Positions 24,096 through 31,986 are shown, numbered from the stretch's first letter. The stretch: 58,802 nucleotides of DNA from Actinomycetota bacterium (GCA_030840335.1 JAUZFR010000057.1:1-58802); one strand, 5' to 3'. The notes: generated by a model from the letters alone, not told the origin. Made by a program: numbers and translations.

Positions 24096-25009
24096 GACTC
24101 GGCTCCTTCGCTGGTGCGGTATTCGACGTCGTCCTGGGTGAGCTCGAGGTAGGCATCCTCCAGCGAACTCACGACGGGAGTCAGCTCGTGCAGGATGATG
24201 CCACGTGCCGCGGCCAGTTCGCCGATTCGTGGGGCGGCGATGCCGGTGACCTGAAGCAGGTCGTCCTGGGTCGAGGTCACGGCCACGTCGGGCAACTCGA
24301 GAAGCTGGCGGAGCGCGGATGCGTTTGGCGTGCGAACGCGGACGCTTCCGCCGGTGGCCTGCGCAAGGATGTCGTGCACGGACGCGTTTGCGATCACCCT
24401 CCCGCGCCCGAGAACAATGATGTGGTCTGCGGTCTGGGCCATTTCGCTCATCAGATGGGACGACAGGAACACCGTCTTGCCCTGGCTCGCGAGGTGGCGA
24501 ACAAGGTTGCGAACCCAGATCACACCCTCTGGGTCGAGACCGTTGACCGGCTCATCGAGGATGACCGTTGCCGGGTCTCCGAGGAGCGCGGTGGCGATTC
24601 CGAGTCGCTGTCCCATACCAAGCGAGAATCCGCCGACGCGTTTTCGGGCAACCGACTGCAGCCCGACCATCCCGATGACTTCTTCGACGCGTTCACGACC
24701 GATTCCGTGGGTCGCGCCGATCGCCAGCAGATGTGCACGAGCCGAGCGTCCGGTGTGCACTGCCTTGGCATCCAGCAGCAGGCCCACCTCGCGCAGCGGC
24801 GACTTGTGCTCCGCGTAGGGCTTGCCGTTGACGGTGACTGATCCGGCGCTTGGCCGGTCGAGGCCCGCGATCAGGCGCATCGTCGTGGACTTGCCCGCGC
24901 CGTTCGGGCCGAGAAATCCGGTGACGAGGCCAGGACGAACCTGGAATGTCACGTCATCGACGGCGAGCTTGTCGCCGTACCGCTTACTGAGTCCGACCGC
25001 TTCAATCAT
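24092..25009 (-). CDS. ABC-2 type transporter ATP-binding protein
   Basis: A 305-residue ATPase with Walker A GPNGAGKST, the signature FSLGMGQR (a common variant in the drug/bacitracin exporter group), Walker B VILDEPVNGLDP and switch histidine LSSHLMSEM. The C-terminal about 90 residues form the regulatory extension seen in BcrA-like proteins. It forms an operon with the permease (4-base overlap). It is most likely an efflux or envelope-maintenance exporter. No two-component system or regulator is adjacent. Confidence 0.9.
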   Translation of the reverse strand: MIEAVGLSKRYGDKLAVDDVTFQVRPGLVTGFLGPNGAGKSTTMRLIAGLDRPSAGSVTVNGKPYAEHKSPLREVGLLLDAKAVHTGRSARAHLLAIGATHGIGRERVEEVIGMVGLQSVARKRVGGFSLGMGQRLGIATALLGDPATVILDEPVNGLDPEGVIWVRNLVRHLASQGKTVFLSSHLMSEMAQTADHIIVLGRGRVIANASVHDILAQATGGSVRVRTPNASALRQLLELPDVAVTSTQDDLLQVTGIAAPRIGELAAARGIILHELTPVVSSLEDAYLELTQDDVEYRTSEGAES

Positions 25010-25135
25010 GATTTTTCCCCGCTTCCCCGCGCAAGCATAGGGGAGCCAGACGACGAAATGCCCCGATCGAGTTCACGAACGGGGCACTCGAACCGACGCC
25101 CATCGCAGATCGGCGTCTCGACCTACGATGAGCGA

Positions 25136-25624
25136 ATGGATTCGGTGACGCTCCGTGGCGTGATGGATGACGACCTGCCGCTGTTCTTCGAGTGGAACAG
25201 CGACGAGGCTTCGGTGCAGATGGCCGCCTTCACGAGCGCCGATCCCTCCGATCGCGCGGTGTTCGATGCGCATTGGGCCCGCACCCGGTCAGATCCTCGT
25301 GTCGTGATCGCGACCATCCTTCACGACGGGCAGCCGGTCGGCAGCGTGCTGACCTTCCCCGACTTCGGCAGCCCGGAAGTCAGCTACTGGATCGATCGCG
25401 CGCACTGGGGCAAGGGGATCGCCTCTCGAGCGCTCGCGCTCTTTCTGAAGCAGGTGGATGTTCGCCCGATGTTCGGCCGCGCCGCCTCCGACAATGTCGG
25501 ATCGATTCGAGTACTCGAGCGAAATGGCTTTCGAGAGATCGGCCGCGAGACCAATTTCGCGGATGGCCGTGGCGCCGAGACAGAGGAAACGATCTTCGTG
25601 CTCGACGGCCACTCAACCGAATAA
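25136..25624 (+). CDS. GNAT-family N-acetyltransferase
   Basis: A 162-residue RimJ/RimL-like acetyltransferase: the N-terminal LRGVMDDDLPLFFEWNSDEA, the acetyl-CoA loop HWGKGIASRAL (about 90-100) and the C-terminal NVGSIRVLERNGFREIG are diagnostic. The ATG at 25136 is preferred over an upstream in-frame ATG at 25058, which would add a low-complexity N-terminus. The acceptor is unknown; this subgroup acetylates small molecules or protein N-termini. Confidence 0.87.
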   Translation: MDSVTLRGVMDDDLPLFFEWNSDEASVQMAAFTSADPSDRAVFDAHWARTRSDPRVVIATILHDGQPVGSVLTFPDFGSPEVSYWIDRAHWGKGIASRALALFLKQVDVRPMFGRAASDNVGSIRVLERNGFREIGRETNFADGRGAETEETIFVLDGHSTE

Positions 25625-25677
25625 TCCTCCGTCCGGTATGGTGTTCGAGACCGAACGGGAATCCAGGGGGAAACATC

Positions 25678-26295
25678 GTGACCGCACCACTCAAACCGCA
25701 GCGCCCAATCGAAGATGTGGCGCGCGGGGCGCTTCTGTCTTTGCTCGCAATTCCCGTCGGCGTGGTGCTCTGGACGCTCATCTGGAGCGTTGGAATTGTC
25801 GCCTCGATCGTTGCGTTCGTAATTGCCATTGCCGCGGTGTGGCTCTACCGTCGCGGATCCGGCGGTCTCATCTCCCGCAGCGGCGCCTGGATCGTGACGC
25901 TCGTGGTCGTTGTCACTCTTCTGCTCAGCTTCTGGGTTGGAATGGTCGTCGACTATGCCGGCGGTCTCGCGCACCTCAACTACCTCAGTGAGCCCCGCTT
26001 CTTCGACCTTTTCAACTCGGACTTCGCCGTGAACTTCAACAATGACCTCCCGAGCTTCGGGCTGGCGCTGCTGTTCAGCGCGCTCGGTTGCTTCAGGGTT
26101 CTGGGCCGGGCGTTCGCGACTGCGCGAGCCACGAGTTCGACCACGTCGACCTTTGGCACGGCCCCGGAGGTGCCGACTTCGGCGTACATCGCGCAGCCTG
26201 AGACTCAGACGGAGCCGCACCTGAACCCGGAGTCGACGGGCACCATCAGTTCGGCGCCGGACGACCGCACGCCCCCGGCAACGCCCCGCGACTAG
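25678..26295 (+). CDS. Hypothetical membrane protein
   Basis: A 205-residue protein beginning with GTG behind a strong AGGGGG site (seven-base spacing). Hydrophobic segments lie at about 20-38, 40-60, 75-98 and 125-145, followed by a roughly 60-residue Thr/Pro/Ser-rich tail that is probably disordered. I do not recognise a family. It follows the acetyltransferase by 53 bases and precedes the polyketide operon, from which it is separated by two hairpins. Confidence 0.7.
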   Translation: MTAPLKPQRPIEDVARGALLSLLAIPVGVVLWTLIWSVGIVASIVAFVIAIAAVWLYRRGSGGLISRSGAWIVTLVVVVTLLLSFWVGMVVDYAGGLAHLNYLSEPRFFDLFNSDFAVNFNNDLPSFGLALLFSALGCFRVLGRAFATARATSSTTSTFGTAPEVPTSAYIAQPETQTEPHLNPESTGTISSAPDDRTPPATPRD

Positions 26296-26297
26296 GC

Positions 26298-26327
26298 GGC
26301 TCCGCGAGAGCCACCGAAAAGCGGTGG
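26298..26327 (+). terminator. Two adjacent hairpins after the membrane-protein gene
   Basis: GGCTC-CGCGA-GAGCC (26298-26312) is followed directly by CCACCG-AAAAG-CGGTGG (26311-26327); the two stems share two bases and so are mutually exclusive at the junction. They sit just after the stop at 26295. No U-run follows, so termination strength is uncertain. They separate the upstream gene from the polyketide operon. Confidence 0.5.
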
Positions 26328-26372
26328 GCCCCGGGAGGTGAGCCCCGCATGCTGGCGTGCTACGTTCAGGAA

Positions 26373-27422
26373 ATGACCCGCATAGCGTCGGTCGCTCCAG
26401 TTGTGCCCGCGTATCGCTACACACAGGCTGAGATCACCGCGGAGTTCGCGCCGCTGATCGCCCACACTGACTCCCACCGCGCCGTCATCGACCGGATGCA
26501 CTCGCGCAGCGGCATCGAAACCCGCTACACGGCGCTGCCGATCGAGCGTTACCGTGACCTCGGCAGCTTTCGGGAATCCAACGACCTGTTCATTGGTATC
26601 GCGGCGGATCTGCTCGAGCGGGCCCTCTCCACCGCGCTCGCCGATGCGGGCCTCGTGCCGACGGATGTCGACTACATGCTGTTCACCTCGGTGACGGGAA
26701 TTGCCGCGCCATCCATTGATTCGATGCTGATTTCGCGGCTGGGCATGCGACCAGACGTGAAACGGCTGCCGTCGTATGGACTCGGATGCGTCGCCGGCGC
26801 CGCCGGGATCGCCCGCGTTCACGACTACCTGGTTGGGCATCCGAACGATGTCGCTGTGCTGCTGTCCGTCGAGCTCTGCTCCCTCACCTTGCAGCGCGGT
26901 GACTCCTCGATGGCAAACTTCGTCGCGACCGGTCTCTTCGGCGACGGCGCTGCGGCAGTGGTGATGGTGGGTGACAATCGCCCGGAGCCAGGACCGGCGG
27001 TCGTGGACACCCGCAGCTACGTTTATCCCGACAGCGCAGATGCGATCGGCCTGAACGTCGGCGGCACCGGCTTCGAGATCGTGTTGACCTCGGCCGTGGC
27101 CGATCTGATCTCGAGCTACTTCCCCAACAACGTCACCGGGTTCCTCGCCGACAATTCGATTGGCGTCCCCGACATCGATGTCTGGTTCGCGCATCCGGGC
27201 GGTCCGCGCATCCTCGAAGCATTCTCGGATTCGCTCAGGCTGCCCGACGACGCGCTCGCGCTCAGCTACGCGTCGCTCGCTCGCGTCGGCAATATCTCGT
27301 CAGCGGCTGTGCTGCATGTATTGGCCGATGGGTTGTCGCAACCGGCCGGCAGCCGCGGGCTGCTGTTCGCGCTCGGCCCGGGCGTGAGCGCCGAGTTCGT
27401 GTTGCTGGAGTGGGCCGCATGA
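26373..27422 (+). CDS. Type III polyketide synthase
   Basis: A 349-residue chalcone-synthase-fold enzyme that condenses a fatty or aromatic acyl-CoA starter with malonyl-CoA. The Cys-His-Asn triad is complete: C139 (GLGCVAGAAG), H274 (AHPGGPRI) and N307 (GNISSA). CAGGA lies close before the ATG at 26373. The stop overlaps the methyltransferase start. The set of synthase, ICMT-type methyltransferase and flavoprotein matches the organisation of Streptomyces srsABC, so the product is probably an alkylresorcinol or pyrone modified to a methylated phenolic lipid or quinone (inference). Confidence 0.9.
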   Translation: MTRIASVAPVVPAYRYTQAEITAEFAPLIAHTDSHRAVIDRMHSRSGIETRYTALPIERYRDLGSFRESNDLFIGIAADLLERALSTALADAGLVPTDVDYMLFTSVTGIAAPSIDSMLISRLGMRPDVKRLPSYGLGCVAGAAGIARVHDYLVGHPNDVAVLLSVELCSLTLQRGDSSMANFVATGLFGDGAAAVVMVGDNRPEPGPAVVDTRSYVYPDSADAIGLNVGGTGFEIVLTSAVADLISSYFPNNVTGFLADNSIGVPDIDVWFAHPGGPRILEAFSDSLRLPDDALALSYASLARVGNISSAAVLHVLADGLSQPAGSRGLLFALGPGVSAEFVLLEWAA

Positions 27423-27955
27423 TCGCGTACCTGGTCTTCCTGCTACTCACCGGCGTCGAGCGCATCATCGAAGTGGTGGTGTCGACGCGCAACGCGCGCT
27501 GGGCATTCGCCCGCGGCGGCGTCGAGTACGGTCGTCGACACTTCCCGTGGATGATTGCCTTGCACAGTGGGCTCATCCTTGGAGCCGTCGCCGAAGTAGT
27601 TCTGTTGGATCGGCCGTTCATCCCCTGGCTCGGCTGGCCGATGCTCGTCATTGCACTGCTCTGTCAGGTCGGCCGCTGGTGGATCATCGCCGTGCTCGGC
27701 CACCAGTGGAACACGCGCGTGATTGTCGTGCCAGGGCTCGGGCGAGTGGTTCGCGGGCCGTATCGCTTTCGCTGGCTGCCGCATCCGAACTACCTGATCG
27801 TGGCTGTTGAGGGCATCGCGCTCCCGCTCGTGTACTCGGCGTGGATCACGGCGATCGCATTCACGGTTCTCAACGCGGTGCTTTTGCTTCGATTCCGCAT
27901 TCCGACGGAAGACCGCGCACTTGCGGCGCTCTCTCCGCAGGTATCGACGCCATGA
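27419..27955 (+). CDS. Isoprenylcysteine carboxyl methyltransferase-like methyltransferase
   Basis: A 178-residue membrane methyltransferase of the ICMT/BpsB/SrsB type, with about four spanning segments. The cofactor-binding region shows GHQWNTRVIVVPG and GPYRFRWLPHPNYLIV, then a conserved glutamate (VEGIALPL). It overlaps the polyketide synthase stop by four bases and is overlapped by the flavoprotein start by four, so the three proteins are co-translated. In known clusters this enzyme O-methylates the phenolic lipid. Protein prenyl methylation is not expected in bacteria. Confidence 0.88.
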   Translation: MIAYLVFLLLTGVERIIEVVVSTRNARWAFARGGVEYGRRHFPWMIALHSGLILGAVAEVVLLDRPFIPWLGWPMLVIALLCQVGRWWIIAVLGHQWNTRVIVVPGLGRVVRGPYRFRWLPHPNYLIVAVEGIALPLVYSAWITAIAFTVLNAVLLLRFRIPTEDRALAALSPQVSTP

Positions 27956-28977
27956 TCTACGACGTCGCGGTGATTGGCGGAGGGCCGGTCGGCCTCGCCG
28001 CGGCGATCGAGGCACGACTCGCAGGGTTGTCGGTCGTCGTCGTCGAACAACGTGCGGGCATCATCGACAAGGCGTGCGGTGAAGGGCTCATGCCCGGTGC
28101 CGTGCCGCTCCTCGCACGGCTCGGCGTCTGGCCGGACGGGCAGCCGCTGCGAGGCATCAGTTACCTGCAGGGCGGCCGATGTGTCACTCATCGGTTTGAG
28201 TCCGGCGAGGGCCTTGGTGTTCGCCGAACGGTGCTGCAGCAGGCGCTCGCCGCGCGGGCGGAAGAGCTCGGCGTCGCGCGCATCACGACGAAGGTCGAGA
28301 AGATCCGTGTGGGCGAGCACGCGGTTTCCGTCGATACGAACTTCGACGCGCGTTACTTGCTCGCTTGCGACGGGCTGCACTCTACGGTCGCGAGGCTGGT
28401 CGGTCTGGCGCGACCGGCTCCACAGCGCGGTCGACGCTACGGTGTGCGCCAGCACTATGCCATTGCGCCATGGTCCGACAATGTCGAGGTGTACTACGGC
28501 ACGACATCCGAAATCTACGTGACGCCGGTTTCGGATACGGTGGTCGGGCTTTCGATGCTTGCGCGCCAACACACCGATTTCGATGAGGCGCTCGCCGCTA
28601 TTCCGGACCTCGCCGCGCGCGTGGCCGGGGCCGAGTACGCGAGCTCGCGTCGGGGCGCCGGGCCGTTTCGACAGCGCACACGCGCGCGCGTGCACGGTCG
28701 GGTGTTGCTGGTCGGTGACGCATCCGGATATGTCGATGCCATCACCGGCGAGGGGCTTCGCGTCGGGTTCGCTCAGGCGACCGAAGCGGTGCGGTGCATC
28801 GTCGCCGGTCGCCCGCAGGACTACGAGAAGGCGTGGAAGAGGACCACTCGCGACTTCCGCGTGCTCACTCGGCGCCTCGTCTTTGCCGCCACGACACCGC
28901 TGCGACCGGGGATCGTGCCGCTCGCCGCCGCTGCCCCGCAGCTATTCGGTTCCGTCGTTGAGCGTCTCGCTCGGTGA
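27952..28977 (+). CDS. FAD-dependent monooxygenase/oxidoreductase (SrsC-like)
   Basis: A 341-residue flavoprotein of the aromatic hydroxylase/geranylgeranyl reductase group. It has the N-terminal dinucleotide motif GGGPVGLAAAIEA, a mid-protein arginine region (LGVRRTVLQQAL) and the flavin-contacting GDASGYVDAITGEGL near residues 258-272. In srs-type operons this enzyme hydroxylates the alkylresorcinol ring. A reductase role on a double bond is possible. The last 36 bases overlap the 3' end of the opposite-strand citrate synthase-like gene. Confidence 0.85.
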   Translation: MIYDVAVIGGGPVGLAAAIEARLAGLSVVVVEQRAGIIDKACGEGLMPGAVPLLARLGVWPDGQPLRGISYLQGGRCVTHRFESGEGLGVRRTVLQQALAARAEELGVARITTKVEKIRVGEHAVSVDTNFDARYLLACDGLHSTVARLVGLARPAPQRGRRYGVRQHYAIAPWSDNVEVYYGTTSEIYVTPVSDTVVGLSMLARQHTDFDEALAAIPDLAARVAGAEYASSRRGAGPFRQRTRARVHGRVLLVGDASGYVDAITGEGLRVGFAQATEAVRCIVAGRPQDYEKAWKRTTRDFRVLTRRLVFAATTPLRPGIVPLAAAAPQLFGSVVERLAR

Positions 28978-30078
28978 GACGGCCCGCTGGTCGGGCCCGA
29001 TGTACTCGCTGAGTGGACGGATGAGCGAGTTCGAGGCGCGCTGCTCGATGATGTGCGCCGTCCATCCCGTGACGCGGCTCGCGACAAACAGTGGCGTGAA
29101 AGTCAGGGTGTCGAAACCGATCAGGTGGTATGCCGGTCCGCTCGGGTAGTCGAGGTTGGGCTTGATGTTCTTTCGCTCCAGCATGCTCGCCTCGAGCTTG
29201 TCATACAGCGCGGCGATGTCGGGACGGTCGTACTCGGCGACCAGAGAGTCGAGGGCTGCTTTCATCGTCGGGACGCGCGAGTCGCCGTTTTTGTACACGC
29301 GGTGACCGAATCCCATGATCACGCGCTTGTCGGCCAGTGACACGTCGAGCCACGGGTCGACGCCGTCGACGCCGCCGATTTCATCGAAGGCTTTCATCAC
29401 GGCTTCGTTTGCTCCTCCGTGCAACGCACCCTTCAGTGCGCCGATCGCACCGACGACCGCGGAGTACAGGTCGCTGAGCGTGCTCGTGATCACCCGAGCG
29501 GTGAAAGTGGATGCGTTGAACGAGTGCTCCGCGTACAGGATCATCGAGACATCGAAGGCGTTGACGACGACAAGGTCGGGCACCTCGCCGAAGGTCATGT
29601 GCAGAAAGTTTGCAGAGTATCCGAGATCGTCGCGGGGTTCGATGAGGTCTTCATCGTGGCGGCGGCGCTGGTCGTACGCGACGATAGCGGGTAACTGCGC
29701 GAAAAGGGCGATCGATTTGCGGAGGTTCGCCTCGGGGGCGGAGTCAGCCGTTTCCGGGTCGTTGGCGCCGATCACGCTGACCGCGGTTCGCACGACATCC
29801 ATCGGGTGTGCTGTGGTCGGCAGTTCGTCGATCACTCGCTTGACGACGGGATCGAGGGCACGAAGCGACCGTTCGAGCGTCTGGAACTCGGACAACTGCT
29901 CTGGCGTCGGCAGTTCGCCATGCCAGAGCAGGTACGCGACTTCTTCGAATGAGCATCGGGCTGCGAGCTCTTGCACCGGATATCCCCGGTAGAGCAGGGA
30001 ATTGGTGTCGGGGTTGACCTTGGAGATCGCAGTCGTGTCAACGACTACCCCGGCCAGACCCCTGTGGATTTCCGTCAT
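28942..30078 (-). CDS. prpC: 2-methylcitrate synthase / citrate synthase
   Basis: A 378-residue citrate synthase-fold enzyme of the short type II form, condensing oxaloacetate with propionyl- or acetyl-CoA. Catalytic residues are visible: the histidine in LKGALHGGANE, the histidine in GFGHRVYKNGDSR and the aspartate in LIGFDTLTF. The N-terminus (GLAGVVVDTTAISKVNPDTNSLLYRGYPV) is typical of the bifunctional 2-methylcitrate/citrate group. No prpB or prpD is adjacent, so the split between propionate use and the TCA cycle is unresolved. AAGGGAG precedes the ATG. Confidence 0.87.
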   Translation of the reverse strand: MTEIHRGLAGVVVDTTAISKVNPDTNSLLYRGYPVQELAARCSFEEVAYLLWHGELPTPEQLSEFQTLERSLRALDPVVKRVIDELPTTAHPMDVVRTAVSVIGANDPETADSAPEANLRKSIALFAQLPAIVAYDQRRRHDEDLIEPRDDLGYSANFLHMTFGEVPDLVVVNAFDVSMILYAEHSFNASTFTARVITSTLSDLYSAVVGAIGALKGALHGGANEAVMKAFDEIGGVDGVDPWLDVSLADKRVIMGFGHRVYKNGDSRVPTMKAALDSLVAEYDRPDIAALYDKLEASMLERKNIKPNLDYPSGPAYHLIGFDTLTFTPLFVASRVTGWTAHIIEQRASNSLIRPLSEYIGPDQRAVSPSETLNDGTE

Positions 30079-30140
30079 GTGGCTCCCTTATGGCAAAGCG
30101 CGATGGTTCGCTCTCTCACCGTATCGCAGGCTGCTCTCGG

Positions 30141-30155
30141 TGCATCATTGATGCA
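30141..30155. promoter_or_regulatory. Palindrome at the start of the UBP zinc-finger gene
   Basis: A perfect 15-base palindrome TGCATCA-T-TGATGCA ends on the first base of the ATG at 30155. CATCAT (30143-30148) lies six bases before the ATG and could be the -10 of a leaderless transcript, with the palindrome as operator. Confidence 0.4.
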
Positions 30156-30505
30156 TGACCACCCACCCGGCCATCAACACCGAGGCCACGCCGAGCGGCA
30201 CCGGATGTGTTGAGTGCGATTCGACGAACGGGTGGTGGTTCCACCTGCGGCGTTGCGCGACCTGCGGCCACATCGGTTGCTGCGACACCTCGCCGTCGCA
30301 GCACTCGACCGCGCATGCGCGCGAGACGGGTCATCCGATCATCCAGTCGTTCGAACCGGGCGAAAGCTGGTTCTGGAACTTCGATACCAGTGCGTTTGTG
30401 GATGGTCCGCCGCTGGCTGCGCCGGATGCCCATCCACTGGACCAGCCGACGCCCGGGCCGCGCGGCCGCGTACCCGCCGACTGGCGGTCGCACCTGAACA
30501 CGTAG
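30155..30505 (+). CDS. Stand-alone UBP-type zinc finger protein
   Basis: A 116-residue protein almost wholly made of a ZnF-UBP domain. Candidate zinc ligands are C18, C21, C34, C37, C42, C43, H50, H54 and H60, in the usual spacing (TGCVEC, RRCATCGHIGCC, QHSTAHARETGH). In eukaryotes this domain grips the C-terminal di-glycine of ubiquitin. Bacterial stand-alone copies are known, but I know of no established function. No ribosome-binding site is obvious, which fits a leaderless message. Confidence 0.85.
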   Translation: MTTHPAINTEATPSGTGCVECDSTNGWWFHLRRCATCGHIGCCDTSPSQHSTAHARETGHPIIQSFEPGESWFWNFDTSAFVDGPPLAAPDAHPLDQPTPGPRGRVPADWRSHLNT

Positions 30506-30527
30506 CCCGCCTGGTTCGGCGGCTCGA

Positions 30528-30959
30528 CTAGCTCGCTGCGGCGAGCAGCCGGGTCAACGAGTCGCGAATGCTCTCGAGCTCGCTGACATCCATGCCGAGT
30601 CTCTCGACGATCTGCGCCGGGACCTTTTCGGCGCTGGCGCGAAGCTCGCGGCCCGTCGGCGTCAGCTCGATATCGAGAGCGCGCTCGTCAGTTGAGCTGC
30701 GATGACGCGTGATGTAGCCGGCCGACTCGAGTCTCTTGAGCAGCGGCGAGAGGGTGGCAGGCTCGAGCGACAGTGCGTCGCCAATGTCGCGGACGGTGCG
30801 CGGGCTTCGCTCCCAGAGGGCGAGCATGACGAGGTACTGCGGATGCGTGAGCCCCAGCGGCTGCAGGACCGGGCGGTACAACGAGATGACCGTGCGCGAC
30901 GCCGCGGCAAGGGCGAAGCAGACCTGGCGGTCGAGGGCGAGGGGGTCGGTGGCAGCCAT
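30528..30959 (-). CDS. MarR-family transcriptional regulator
   Basis: A 143-residue MarR-type winged-helix repressor: SLYRPVLQPLGLTHPQYLVMLALWE, the recognition region TVRDIGDALSLEPATLSPLLKRLESAGYI and the wing RHRSSTDERALDIELT are all standard; the sequence places it near the OhrR-like group. No conserved N-terminal peroxide-sensing cysteine is evident; its only cysteine is C9 (DRQVCFAL). The ATG lies six bases after a perfect TATAAT, implying a leaderless mRNA. The palindrome upstream suggests self-control together with the divergent small gene. Confidence 0.88.
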   Translation of the reverse strand: MAATDPLALDRQVCFALAAASRTVISLYRPVLQPLGLTHPQYLVMLALWERSPRTVRDIGDALSLEPATLSPLLKRLESAGYITRHRSSTDERALDIELTPTGRELRASAEKVPAQIVERLGMDVSELESIRDSLTRLLAAAS

Positions 30960-30965
30960 GGACCC

Positions 30966-30995
30966 ATTATAACGTGTACACTAATTGTTAGTACA
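30966..30995. promoter_or_regulatory. MarR operator and leaderless marR promoter
   Basis: On the minus strand a perfect TATAAT (30971-30966) ends six bases before the ATG at 30959, with TGTACT 18 bases upstream as a weak -35. Between them sits the palindrome ACTAA-TTG-TTAGT (30980-30992), inside the longer imperfect repeat GTACACTAATTGTTAGTACAC. Binding there would block marR and the divergent small gene together. Confidence 0.65.
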
Positions 30996-31013
30996 CTTAC
31001 TAAAGGTCGAAGG

Positions 31014-31217
31014 ATGAAGAAGAAACTGCCATGGTGGGATCGGCTCAACGGAAGGCTGCTGCCCTATATCGGCCCGCCACCGCTCGGTCCATACAACGAG
31101 GCACCTCTTCCTCCGACAGCAGCGAAGGCCTGCCCGATCTGCGGGAACCCCATGTCGCAGCACGAAATTGAGCGTGGCGAGGGCCGAACGCCCACTCGTC
31201 TCAGTTGCCCCGCCTAG
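31014..31217 (+). CDS. Small protein with zinc-ribbon-like cysteines
   Basis: A 67-residue protein (ATG at 31014). The N-terminus is basic and Trp/Pro-rich (KKKLPWWDRLNGRLLPYIGPPPLGPY). The C-terminal part has CPICGNPMSQHEI and a final cysteine in RLSCP, together a possible Cys3-His zinc site. I do not recognise a named family. Divergence from the MarR-type gene across a shared operator suggests it is the main MarR target, possibly a redox or metal-responsive protein (inference). The gene ends at a 31-base-arm hairpin. Confidence 0.65.
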   Translation: MKKKLPWWDRLNGRLLPYIGPPPLGPYNEAPLPPTAAKACPICGNPMSQHEIERGEGRTPTRLSCPA

Positions 31218-31224
31218 CCCAAAC

Positions 31225-31293
31225 CATCCGCGAGTCCGGACTTATCGTCCTTCCCTTCGGGTGGGAAGGACGATAACTCCGGACTCGCGGATG
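31225..31293. terminator. Long hairpin between convergent genes
   Basis: Two 31-base arms (31225-31255 and 31263-31293) pair with a single C/C-type mismatch around a seven-base TTCGGGT loop. It lies between the stops of the small MarR-linked gene and the HAD gene and would act in both directions. There is no U-run. The stem is much longer than a usual intrinsic terminator. Confidence 0.75.
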
Positions 31294-31305
31294 TTGAAGG
31301 GGGAG

Positions 31306-31962
31306 TCAGCCGAGGAGGAGACGCTGGAGTGCGGCGGGGGTTGCCGCAACGGCGACACTTCCGTCGCTCTCGGCCGGAGCCCCGTATCCCCAAGCAGCGA
31401 AGATCGTCGGAACGTCGTTGAGAGCGGCGCCCACGACATCGTGCACACGGTCGCCAACGAGCACCGGTCGCGACACGTCTGCGCCGATCGAATCGAGACG
31501 CATGAGGGCTTCGGCGACGACATCCACCTTGGCGCTCCGCACCTCATCGGCTGACGCGCCGGTCACGACATCGAATTCGTCGAGCAGGCCGAAATGCTGC
31601 AGCATCACGGTTGCCGGCGCCTCTGGCTTCGAAGTCGCCAGCGAGATCGGTATGCCGGCCGCATGCACCGCGCGAATAACGTCGCCGATGCCGGGAAAGA
31701 TGGATGAGTCGAACGCGCCGGTCTCGAGGTAGTGCGGCCGGTAGATCGCGAGCGCTTCGGCTGCCTGCCCCTCGGTCATGCCCGCGCGGTCCCGAAAAGA
31801 ATCCATGATGGGCGGGCCGACATACGCGAGAAGTTCGGCCGGCGAAGGGATCGGCAGCCCCATCTCAGCAAAGGTGTATGCAAGCGTGGCGGTAATGCCG
31901 GGAGCTGAGTCGGCGATCGTGCCATCGAGGTCGAACAGGATGCACGTATACGGGTGTTCCAT
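31306..31962 (-). CDS. HAD-superfamily hydrolase (phosphoglycolate phosphatase-like)
   Basis: A 218-residue HAD phosphatase. Motif I is FDLDGTIADS (D11, D13), motif II LATSKPE and motif III KVDV...PVLVGDRVHDVVGA, with a helical cap between I and II (about 16-85). It resembles Gph/PgmB-type phosphatases that clear 2-phosphoglycolate or phosphosugars; the substrate is not certain. It may be co-transcribed with nucS upstream (24-base gap). Confidence 0.87.
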   Translation of the reverse strand: MEHPYTCILFDLDGTIADSAPGITATLAYTFAEMGLPIPSPAELLAYVGPPIMDSFRDRAGMTEGQAAEALAIYRPHYLETGAFDSSIFPGIGDVIRAVHAAGIPISLATSKPEAPATVMLQHFGLLDEFDVVTGASADEVRSAKVDVVAEALMRLDSIGADVSRPVLVGDRVHDVVGAALNDVPTIFAAWGYGAPAESDGSVAVAATPAALQRLLLG

Positions 31963-31986
31963 CGTCGGTCAGCCTATTCGAGGTGT

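Noticed and set aside
30528-31217. Toxin-antitoxin pair (MarR-type gene with small divergent gene)
   Set aside because: The genes are divergent, the small protein has zinc-ribbon-like cysteines and no toxin motif; a regulator with its target fits better.
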